Shown here piece by piece: positions 1 through 7,201 of a stretch of 20,857 nucleotides of DNA. The notes beneath the pieces were generated by a model. The model saw only the letters and a list, made by a program, of their open reading frames with translations, searched no databases and was not told the DNA's origin. The stretch is from the NCBI GenBank assembly GCA_025765615.1, contig JAIVFJ010000590.1, positions 1 to 20,857 of the forward strand, in the 5' to 3' direction. This DNA comes from Zopfochytrium polystomum (Eukaryota > Chytridiomycota > Chytridiomycetes > Chytridiales > Chytridiaceae). Each line of letters begins with the position of its first letter. Within the stretch, counting starts at the first letter, position 1. Position numbers and translations under genes: made by a program.

Positions 1-2
1 AC

Positions 3-1114
3 GCGCTTCTTAAACTGCATAGCGACAAGCATGACTATAGTGTGGCGGAGATTGACCGCCTCAAAGGACATATCGACCGTTTGAACGCAACAATTAAGGA
101 GAAGGACGAGCGAATTCACGAGCTGGAGGCTGAAATTTTGCTGCTTCAGATGCGACGTGCTGCTGATGGTGATGGTGATGTAAAAGGAGGTGGAAGCGGT
201 ACTGGTGGCACTGTATCGACGGAGGCCTTCGGCCCGTGTTGACGATGATGACTGGGAATCACGAGGCGACGGAGGGAGAGCGCCCACGACGCAGGAGTGG
301 TCGCCCTGCCTCCCGTTGTCCAGAGCGCCCATCGACACCTGGTGGAGGTTGGCCGAGTCTCCCGAGGACCAAGCAGAATGTGCACCCGCTAAGTTTCGCT
401 GCAACTGTTGCGCTCAATGGTCCTAGCCCATTCATCCAGCCCGTTTGTGAAAGGCATCTTTGTTGCTGCCGACCCCAATGGCCTCTGTTGAAGACAAGAT
501 GCTCAGGTTTGAGACCGCGTCCTCAGCCGTCGCAGCTCGGCGCTCAGCGCCGGGCTACGTCCGGCCTGAGTCGTCGCTGCCCGAGGCTAAGTTTGTTCCA
601 GTGTACATCCGCCCTAACCTTTCAGATGTGGGTCGGGCTAACCCCCCGCCACAGCATGAGACTTGTGTTCAGACCTGAGAAGGGCTTCCCTAGAGTACCA
701 GAAATTTCAGTCATTGGCCAATATGCTGCTCTGATGGAATGCTGGGTGTATGAGGGGGACAAGGAGAAGTTCATCAAGGCTTGTGCTGATGCTGAGATTG
801 CTGTGGACACTGATTGTGAGCCCTGGATGCCCTCGAAGTTGAAGGATTCTCCTGAAGCTAGGGAAGCAGCTGTGCAGGCGTATATCCGCCGGGTTGCTGG
901 GATCCTGAACCATCCATTCTTCAGACCACCACCAAATGTTGCCAAGTCTATCTATGCATCTGTGCCAAAGAAATTGGAGACACTCTTGAGGGGGAAGTTG
1001 AAGGATCTCTCTCTGTACCCCATCCTGCGCCTTCTGGTGGGAAGGGGAAGGGGCGGGAAACTGAGGACTGAACCCACTGCTGTGCGTGCAGGCGATGCCA
1101 CATGCCATGGAAAC
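3..1114 (+). pseudogene. Broken ORF1 (gag-like RNA-binding protein) of copy A
   Basis: The frame is open from base 3 to a stop at 240-242. It encodes a heptad-like charged segment (IKEKDERIHELEAEI) that aligns with the ORF1 coiled coil of copies B and D. Homology then moves between frames: the stretch with YVRPESS and VPVYIRPNLSDVGRA (about 480-650) is in one frame, and the conserved block with FPRVPEISVIG, MECWV and RVAGILNHPFFRP (about 656-1010) is in another. At least two frameshifts and a poorly matching stretch (about 240-385) show it cannot make a normal protein. The zinc-ribbon part would lie left of the window. In the family, ORF1 proteins bind element RNA and assemble RNPs; that role is inferred here from position and the coiled coil. 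Confidence 0.8.
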
Positions 1115-4100
1115 ATGAGCAAGTCATTGAGATTTGGATTTTTGAATGCCCATGGATCCTTAGCTGGACACTTCAGATCAAGTCTCAAGAATTTTTTCAG
1201 ATTTTCAAGTAGACTATATGTTGTTTTCAGATATTGGAATGTGGAGTTCTGACAGTATGAGTGCAGTTCGGGGTGTTGTTGCTGAGGCAAGGGGGGTGCC
1301 CCCTCCTTATCAACCTGGGCGGAATGTTGGAACAAGGGCAAAGAAAGGAGTGGCTGTTGTGGTGAGTGGGGACCTGGAAAGTGATGCCCACCTGGTGGTG
1401 CAGACCCTGCACAGGTCCCCAAGGGAGAATGGATCATTGTGAAGATGTCGGAGCTGATTGTTGGATTGACGTATTTTGCGCCAAGCGCACCTCTGGAATC
1501 TCTGCAGGAATTTCAAGATGGAGTTAGTCAAGTTAGCACTCTTATGGCCTGCAGCACCCTTTCTGATCATTGGAGACCTTCAACATTTGGATGCGTGAAT
1601 ATGATGCCGCACCTCTGCTCCTGCTGAACGCGTTTGCTGGGCTGCAGGACTGGCTGCGACCCCCTTCCCAGTGGAGGGAGGGTAGCGCCGGTTCGTGGCC
1701 AGTGGACCACAATGACAGAGGGACGGGCCGGGGACCTGGTGGACGGGGGGTCACTGATCTTCTGTTTGTCCAACCAGCATGCTCTCCCCTTTGTTCAGAA
1801 CCTAGTTGTCCATGATGACCCTTCAGAGTATGTTGGATTCTCAGACCACAGGCTGTGACCTTCACCTTCAATGGGGATCTGACCACCAAGCCCCCGTTTG
1901 AGCGCCTGAATGTTCGTCGGCTCATGATGAGACCAGACCAAGTATGCTAGCTGCCTTGAGAAGACCAGGAAACCCATCAGAGCCCAGATTCATTCAGTTT
2001 GGAAAGAAGTTGAAGCTGCCGCTGAGGCCGGAGAGCTCTGGACTTATGAGAGGCGCTTGGCTTGTGTGGATGCTGTTTCAGACTTGGTCATGCAGTGGCT
2101 CATGGACAATGCTGTTAAGGTGGCTGGGAAAGTTCGCTTTAGGGGTGGATCTGGAGGACCAGAGGTCCGGGAGAAGCATCTGGAGGAGCTAAAGCACCGT
2201 CGAGTGGAGGCGCGAAGGGCTGCTGAGGCTCACCCAGAGGATGATCCTGTGGGGCAGAAGATGGCCTGGACTCAGTTTCGTCAGTGGAATAAGATCGTGA
2301 AGATTGCCATCAAGCGGTACAGGAAGCGTGCTATATTCAGCTGTCCAGGACTCTGCTGTGCGTGACTTTGCTGGTGAGGCTAAGCGCATCAAGTGTCAGA
2401 AGGCTCGTTCAGATAGGAGCCAGTGTGCCCTTGACCCCCAGAAGATGGGCCATTAGAAGATCATTTCCGCACAACCATAGGGCATGATCCAACTGGAACT
2501 GATGTCCCTGACGCCGTGGCTCTGGAAGAATCAGCGGTTACTGTGAACAAAGTCCCTCTGAAGCAGTCTGAAGTCTCCTGGATTAAGAAGGTTCATGTTG
2601 AAGAAGCCTGCAAGAATGCCCCCAGGGGCAAAGCCCCTGGAGAAGACATGCTTTTTGGGGAGTTGGTCTCAATTGCTCCGCACTTGGTTGCTGCAGTCCT
2701 GCACAGATTCTTTCAGCTTGTGGCCTCTCTTCATGTGGTTCCTTCTCTGTGGTCGTGGCCAATGTGGCCTTGGTCTACAAGAACAAGGGGCTCAACAGCG
2801 ATGTTGCAAACTACAGACCCATCTCCTTGTGCTCAAGGATGCGACTGGTGTTTGAACGAGTGATTGCACCCCAGGTTGAGCGCGTGGTTGAAGGCATGAT
2901 CCATAGGGCGCAGGGAGGTTTCAGAAGAAAGCGTTCCACCATGGACCAGGCTTACACTTTGCATGAGCTTCAGCAGCTCAACCCCCAGATGCATGTGGTG
3001 TATTTGGACATTAAGGCTGCGTATGACTGCACAAACAGGAGTCTGGTGTGGGACTCCCTCTGGTTTGCCAGGAATGACAAGAGTCGTGACTTTACAAGGA
3101 CTCAACTGCTGCCGATCCTCAGATCTTTGTTTGATTTCAATGCATGCCAGCTGCTGGTACTTGGGAACAAGTCTGCTCAGATCCAAGTGACAAGAGGATT
3201 TCTCCAAGGCACAGTCCTGTCACCCATGCTGTTCAATGTTGCCATCAACTCCTTGCCTCAGACATTGGCCATGTCTTTCAGGGACCACATGCTGACATTT
3301 AATGCAACCTCGCTCAACTCGCTGCTCTTTGCAGACGACTCCTCAGTTTTTGCCAAGGATGCGACGGTACTTCAGAGAATGCTAGACAAGGTGTATGAGT
3401 GGTCCCTTAAGCGGGGGATGACATTTGCTGCCACGAAGTGTGTTGCAGTTTCAGCCAAGAAGAATTTGAAGTTGAAGATGAATGGAGTGGAGATTCCCCA
3501 GGAGGAGTCTACTACCCAGTTGGGTCTTGTGCGCACCTGCAGGGGTATTGACTTTGAGGCATCGCTGGCCATGAGACTGAGGAAAACAGAAAAGATGCTG
3601 GCCTTTTTGGCTGCTCGGGGTTTCAATGGCTGGGGCTTCAGGCCCGTGAGCTCTTACAGGGTTTACATGTGTTTCTTGAGACCAATGATGGAGTATGGGT
3701 TTGCACTGCGCCCCCTGACTCACACACAGCTGAAGGATGCACAGAAGTTGCAGGACAAGTGCCTGCGGCAGGCGTTGTCACTGGGGAAGACCTCCTCAGG
3801 GGCGGCCCTGCATCTGATGTTTGGAGTGGTCCCTGTGGCAGCCAGGAACAAGATGCTGAATGCCAGATACTTTTTCAGACTGCACCACATTCAGGATGCT
3901 CGCAACACAACGGCTCAGATGTACAGGCACATGGTGGAAAAGATTGCTTCAGGGGCCTCTGTGGGACAGTCCTTGACAAAGTTTTCGCTTGACTATACGG
4001 ATATTCAGGATTTCTTGAACTCGGTGAGGCGGCCCTCCTTTGTGGAGTTGCCACTTGTGCTCCCCACAACCAAGGCCTATGACATTGAGTTGCCTGTGAT

Positions 4101-4899
4101 GAGAACAAAGAACATTGAGGCTGCAGACATGCTGGCCATGCACAAGAGGGCCCTGGTGAGGTGCCAGAAGAAATCCTCCCCCACAGGGGTGGCTCAGGCT
4201 TTGGAGGTGCCTTCACACATGGGGCCATGCCAAGTTATTCGATCTGGTGCGGCATTCAACAGGAAGTGGCTCAGACACCTGCTGATGTGGATGGCTGGGA
4301 TGGTAGCATTTCACCAACAGTGTGCAAGGGCTGGCTGTGCAGAGAAGTGCACTAGGAGGCATGTTTTGGAGTGTTCAGGTGTTAAGGACAGGCTGGAGAG
4401 GCTGCATCCTGAGTTGATTCCCACTGCAGAGCAACAGGATTTGAACATTTCAGCAGTGGATTTGGGCCTAAGGTCGCTGGTCTTTTGGGCCCCCTACAGT
4501 GCCAAAGCTGAGGACAAGATCTCTAAGGAGACTCGCATTGCCTCCAAGAAGATGGGAATGAAGTTGGCCAGAATGATCATGCAGATGCGCGTTGAGTGTG
4601 GAGGACTTGCGAATTTCACTGATGCTTCAGAGACAACAGCAGCAGAGGAGGCAGAGGTTGTGGTGGAGGCAGGTCGTGTGGACCGACAGGATATGAGTAT
4701 TCAGGAACGGATGGCAGCAGCCAGGGTGCGCAAGCTTGCAAGGTCGGTCATCATCACCACCTACGATCCAGTACGGAACAAACAGTGGCGGGAGTCAAGG
4801 GAGAAGTGGAAGAAGAAGGAAACGGAGGGGGTTGAGGGGACAGTGGACGGCAATGGGCATGTGGACTCTGATTCAGAGGAGGAGGCTGGAACTGGGTGA
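1115..4899 (+). pseudogene. ORF2 (endonuclease-reverse transcriptase) of copy A, endonuclease half disrupted
   Basis: The start ATG at 1115 begins MSKSLRFGFLNAHGSL, matching the start of ORF2 in the other copies. Here it overlaps a TGA as ATGA. The endonuclease half is recognisable but passes through all three frames: LFSDIGMWSS near 1220, ELIVGLTYFAPS near 1450, a damaged counterpart of the GDFN motif near 1565, and VGFSDHRL ending in a stop at 1856-1858. An in-frame stop follows near 1950, then further shifts near 2340, 2450 and 2750. From about 2749 the frame stays open to the stop at 4897-4899. The copy cannot encode an active full-length ORF2 product. Confidence 0.85.
2749..4899 (+). CDS. 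Open reverse transcriptase to zinc-knuckle part of copy A ORF2
   Basis: This 716-codon open stretch starts at the RT fingers (VALVYKNKG, NYRPISLCS) and contains the catalytic motifs YLDIKAAYD (3001-3027), GFLQGTVLSPMLFN (about 3196-3237) and FADD (3328-3339). The C-terminal zinc knuckle has cysteines at 4321, 4336 and 4372 and histidine at 4360, that is CX4CX7HX3C, two residues longer in the first loop than in copies B and C. A conserved FWAPY block and a charged acidic tail follow. The start shown is only where the open frame begins; no independent start or promoter is evident, so it is best read as the surviving part of a broken ORF2. RT lineage assignment would need a phylogeny. Confidence 0.75.
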   Translation: MVVANVALVYKNKGLNSDVANYRPISLCSRMRLVFERVIAPQVERVVEGMIHRAQGGFRRKRSTMDQAYTLHELQQLNPQMHVVYLDIKAAYDCTNRSLVWDSLWFARNDKSRDFTRTQLLPILRSLFDFNACQLLVLGNKSAQIQVTRGFLQGTVLSPMLFNVAINSLPQTLAMSFRDHMLTFNATSLNSLLFADDSSVFAKDATVLQRMLDKVYEWSLKRGMTFAATKCVAVSAKKNLKLKMNGVEIPQEESTTQLGLVRTCRGIDFEASLAMRLRKTEKMLAFLAARGFNGWGFRPVSSYRVYMCFLRPMMEYGFALRPLTHTQLKDAQKLQDKCLRQALSLGKTSSGAALHLMFGVVPVAARNKMLNARYFFRLHHIQDARNTTAQMYRHMVEKIASGASVGQSLTKFSLDYTDIQDFLNSVRRPSFVELPLVLPTTKAYDIELPVMRTKNIEAADMLAMHKRALVRCQKKSSPTGVAQALEVPSHMGPCQVIRSGAAFNRKWLRHLLMWMAGMVAFHQQCARAGCAEKCTRRHVLECSGVKDRLERLHPELIPTAEQQDLNISAVDLGLRSLVFWAPYSAKAEDKISKETRIASKKMGMKLARMIMQMRVECGGLANFTDASETTAAEEAEVVVEAGRVDRQDMSIQERMAAARVRKLARSVIITTYDPVRNKQWRESREKWKKKETEGVEGTVDGNGHVDSDSEEEAGTG

Positions 4900-5185
4900 C
4901 AGTTTGTGCAGTGTTTCAGGTGCAGTCCTTCGAACCTCATTTGTTTTCTATTTGTTTTCTTGTTGTTAAATTTCACCTCACCTCTGTGGATCCTCTCCTC
5001 TTTTTCTTGTTGACCTAGTTGCTGTCCTTTGTTTTTTCTGCCTTTTGATTCTCTACCTTGGCACCTCTTTCTTGCCTCTGGACATGTCTTCTCCTATTTC
5101 ATATGTATGCACTTTTTAACTTTCAAGTTGCAGATTCCTCACCCTTTCCCTCGGGGGGGTTGGAGCGAATAAATCCCGTTGAAAA
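4900..5185 (+). other. 3' UTR of copy A
   Basis: T-rich non-coding tail. Most of it is diverged from the tails of B and C, but the last 65 or so bases are conserved: AACTTTCAAG(T/C)TGCAGATTCCTCACC, a C-then-G hairpin (about 5141-5160: ACCC pairing with GGGT), GGAGCGAATAA and TTGAAAA. Here the sequence reads AATAAA rather than AATAAT, a possible polyadenylation signal. The retained end block is probably what the reverse transcriptase recognises to start cDNA synthesis; this is inferred from known LINE 3' UTR requirements. Confidence 0.6.
5141..5160 (+). other. Candidate 3'-terminal RNA hairpin of copy A
   Basis: ACCC at 5141-5144 can pair with GGGT at 5157-5160, with a second C run and G run inside. 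It occupies the same place as the UUCG hairpin of copies B and C but has a different sequence and length, as expected if pairing rather than sequence is kept. No folding calculation was run. Confidence 0.4.
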
Positions 5186-5199
5186 GTTAGGGTTAGGGG
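5186..5199 (+). repeat. Telomeric tract between copies A and B
   Basis: The sequence GTTAGGGTTAGGGG is two TTAGGG units. It lies directly after the conserved GAAAA end of copy A and directly before the 5' leader of copy B. The C/D junction has the same 14 bases. Confidence 0.85.
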
Positions 5200-5224
5200 A
5201 CTTTTTTTCTCTTCACAATCTCGT
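5199..5224 (+). promoter_or_regulatory. Conserved 5'-terminal pyrimidine-rich box of copy B
   Basis: GGACT, a T/C run, CTTCACAATCTCGT. The same box begins copy D (15812-15838) with only small changes, while the next 60 bases are strongly diverged. It could be an initiator or internal promoter for the element RNA, or a template-jump or integration site. Neither role can be shown from sequence alone. Confidence 0.35.
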
Positions 5225-5956
5225 CTTTGTCAGACGGCAAAGTCGAGGGCGTCGTGGGAAGCACAAAGTCACGGTCGACTTCGTCGTCACAATCTGTCCA
5301 AACAAACCAAACTCACCTTCGCCCCCATCACCACCACCCCGGCGATCGCGGTGTCCGAAGCTGTCCTAGGCAGTCAGGACATCGCCTCTGCGAAGCCGGT
5401 ACCGCCGCTGTTTCCTCGATCCCGATTTGCGGCTGTACGCACATCCAGCGACTTCCACGCACTTGAGCGTGATCTCTTCCAACACCACCAGAAACGAATC
5501 CTCTGTCCCGTCTGCAACCGACATCTCATCTCAAGAGGAGTTGCGGGCCGTCCAAACTCGAAATCGGGCATCCAGCGGCTGTCGATCTCCTGCTCTCAGT
5601 GTAAACCTGCGCCAGCACGACGTTTTCACAGCGTTTTGGCAGATCTGGACTCCGCCGACGCCGCCGCGCTTGAAGCCGCTAACCGCCAGATCTGGCAGAT
5701 CGCCACCACCACCGCCGCACCCACATCTTCGATTACCACCCCCGGCACGCCGGCGCAACCTCCGCGTCATCCCAAGCACCGTACTCCCCCATCGATCGAC
5801 GCAACGGCGGCGAAACGAGGCCGAGCGGCATCGCGCGACCCCACCACCGACCAATCTGTGTCTTCCGACTCCGACGGCTCCGACGACCTGGACTCCCCCG
5901 ACGCCAACCTTGCGCCGCACGACGCACCAGTGTCCCTGCCTAACACGACCGCAATT
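5199..5956 (+). other. ATG-free 5' region of copy B
   Basis: No ATG occurs in any frame on the + strand from the element start until 5957. The ORF1 frame is nevertheless open all the way, even through the telomeric tract (read as GTT AGG GTT AGG), back to a TGA at 5180-5182. Codon-level similarity to copy D, with third-position differences, is visible from about 5291. The zinc-ribbon module lies inside this region. Confidence 0.75.
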
Positions 5957-7201
5957 ATGCCCAACCACCCACCTACTTCTCCACTCCAATCACAACTGAC
6001 ACCCACCAGTTCCAGCTCCGAGTATACCATCGTGCCCCCGACGACAGCCGAGCTTATCGATTTCATCGCGAATCAGCAGAGACGATGGGAGGCGCAGGAG
6101 CGCCTCAATAGACAGTCAAACGATAAGAGCAAGTACTTCACCGAGACCCTTGACACACTACGCGGACGGATCCTGGACTTGGAAGATACTATCACCGCAA
6201 AGAACGAACGCATCCGCGCACTTGAGGAGGAGCTGGAGCGTATGCGGGGAGGACGACGAGAGAGGAGGATTGACGATGACGCGGATGAGAACGGGAGCGA
6301 CGGGGGGGAGGTTGAGGGTGGAGGGCCGCGAACAGCGGCAACTGCGCGCCCAACACGGCAGACAGAGAGGATTCGACCTTCCTCCCGCGCTTCGTATGGC
6401 AACCCACAGTCGGGGAGGGGAGGGGGTGTCCCCCCCCCCAACCGCCGTTTCCCGCTAAGTTTCGCTGCCATTGCGGCAGCCAACGCACCAGAACCACTTT
6501 TCGCTAACAATTTCCGCAAGGGCATTAAGATGATCACGGACCCCAAAGTTGACACTGAGACCAAGCTCAAGCAGATTTTCAGACCCAGATCCTCCGTTGT
6601 CGAGGCACGCCGCGCAGCGCCAGACTATGTCCCGCCTGCGTGGTCCCTTGAAGGAGCGAAGTATGTTCCAGTCTATGTTAGGCCCAATCTTTCAGATATT
6701 GGTCGGGCTGCACCCCGCCACAGTTTGAGACTTCTATTCACTGCCGCCAATGGATTCCCACGCGTTCCTGAGATCTCTGTGATTGGCAAGCATGCGTCGC
6801 TGATGGAATGCTGGGTTCTGGAATCTGAGAAGGCCAAGTTTGTGGCCGCCTGTAAAAAGGCTGAGGTTGTGGTGGATGATGAGTGTGAACCCTGGAAACC
6901 CTCGCGCCTTCGATCAGGGGCTGAGGCTGAAGCTGCTGCTGTGCGTGCATATCTGAGCCGTATTGCTGGAATTCTGAACCACCCGACATTCCGTCCCTCT
7001 GTGCTGCTGGCAAAGTCTATCTGTGAATTTGTGCCCCGCCGGTTTGTGGCTGACCTGAAGGGGAAGCTTCGCGACCTGTCACACTTTCCCACCAAGGGGA
7101 AGGAGCCGGAGACGGGGGCAGAACCTTTAGAGACACCCAAGCCTCGTGGGGCTGAGGACACAGGAGCTTCCAGTGGTGCCGACGCTATGCTTGATGATTG
7201 A
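5294..7201 (+). CDS. ORF1 of copy B: zinc-ribbon, coiled-coil, RNA-binding-type protein
   Basis: The first ATG is only at 5957 (a 414-residue product), yet the frame upstream is conserved with copy D. I place the start at the conserved CTG at 5294 (635 residues); GTG at 5351 is another option. Counted from 5294, cysteines 71, 74, 100 and 103 form CX2C-X25-CX2C, a zinc-ribbon-like module. Residues about 120-250 are a Pro/Ser/Thr/Asp-rich linker. Residues about 253-325 are a coiled coil (ELIDFIANQQRRWEAQERL, then IRALEEELERM). Residues about 415-595 are a conserved domain with VPVYVRPNLSDIGRA, FPRVPEISVIGK, MECWVLESEKAKF and GILNHPTFRP. LINE ORF1 proteins bind their own RNA and multimerise through coiled coils; that is the inferred role. 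The fold of the C-terminal domain is unrecognised. The stop overlaps the ORF2 start. Confidence 0.75.
   Translation: MSKQTKLTFAPITTTPAIAVSEAVLGSQDIASAKPVPPLFPRSRFAAVRTSSDFHALERDLFQHHQKRILCPVCNRHLISRGVAGRPNSKSGIQRLSISCSQCKPAPARRFHSVLADLDSADAAALEAANRQIWQIATTTAAPTSSITTPGTPAQPPRHPKHRTPPSIDATAAKRGRAASRDPTTDQSVSSDSDGSDDLDSPDANLAPHDAPVSLPNTTAIMPNHPPTSPLQSQLTPTSSSSEYTIVPPTTAELIDFIANQQRRWEAQERLNRQSNDKSKYFTETLDTLRGRILDLEDTITAKNERIRALEEELERMRGGRRERRIDDDADENGSDGGEVEGGGPRTAATARPTRQTERIRPSSRASYGNPQSGRGGGVPPPNRRFPLSFAAIAAANAPEPLFANNFRKGIKMITDPKVDTETKLKQIFRPRSSVVEARRAAPDYVPPAWSLEGAKYVPVYVRPNLSDIGRAAPRHSLRLLFTAANGFPRVPEISVIGKHASLMECWVLESEKAKFVAACKKAEVVVDDECEPWKPSRLRSGAEAEAAAVRAYLSRIAGILNHPTFRPSVLLAKSICEFVPRRFVADLKGKLRDLSHFPTKGKEPETGAEPLETPKPRGAEDTGASSGADAMLDD
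7194..7201 (+). promoter_or_regulatory. ORF1 stop / ORF2 start overlap in copy B
   Basis: In ATGATTGA the ORF2 ATG occupies 7194-7196 and the ORF1 TGA 7199-7201. The same eight bases occur at the same place in copies C and D. This arrangement fits termination-reinitiation of ORF2, as described for the insect telomeric element SART1. It decides the ORF2 start: M-I-D-G-L-R-F-G-F. Confidence 0.7.

Larger units (their letters stand above)
1..5185 (+). mobile_element. Telomeric non-LTR retrotransposon copy A (5' end outside window, degenerate)
   Basis: This is the first and most diverged of four head-to-tail copies. It opens inside the ORF1 coiled coil and continues through the ORF1 C-terminal domain, endonuclease, reverse transcriptase, zinc knuckle and a T-rich 3' UTR, ending in TTGAAAA before a two-unit telomeric tract. 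Order and sequence match the three downstream copies throughout. Protein identity to them is clearly lower than among B, C and D, so it is an older copy or a separate subfamily. Many frameshifts lie in the first 2.7 kb, while the last 2.15 kb of coding sequence is uninterrupted. No LTR, RNase H or integrase is seen. The full length cannot be known from this window. Confidence 0.9.

Noticed and set aside
5058..5369. Plus-strand frame bridging the end of copy A and the leader of copy B
   Set aside because: It crosses the telomeric spacer, uses 3' UTR sequence, and differs in frame from the conserved ORF1; its residues are not conserved at the C/D junction.
5427..5999. Alternative plus-strand frame overlapping ORF1 in copy B
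   Set aside because: Arg/Pro/Thr-rich shadow with no ATG; the frame of ORF1 itself shows the conserved Cys residues and third-position changes.
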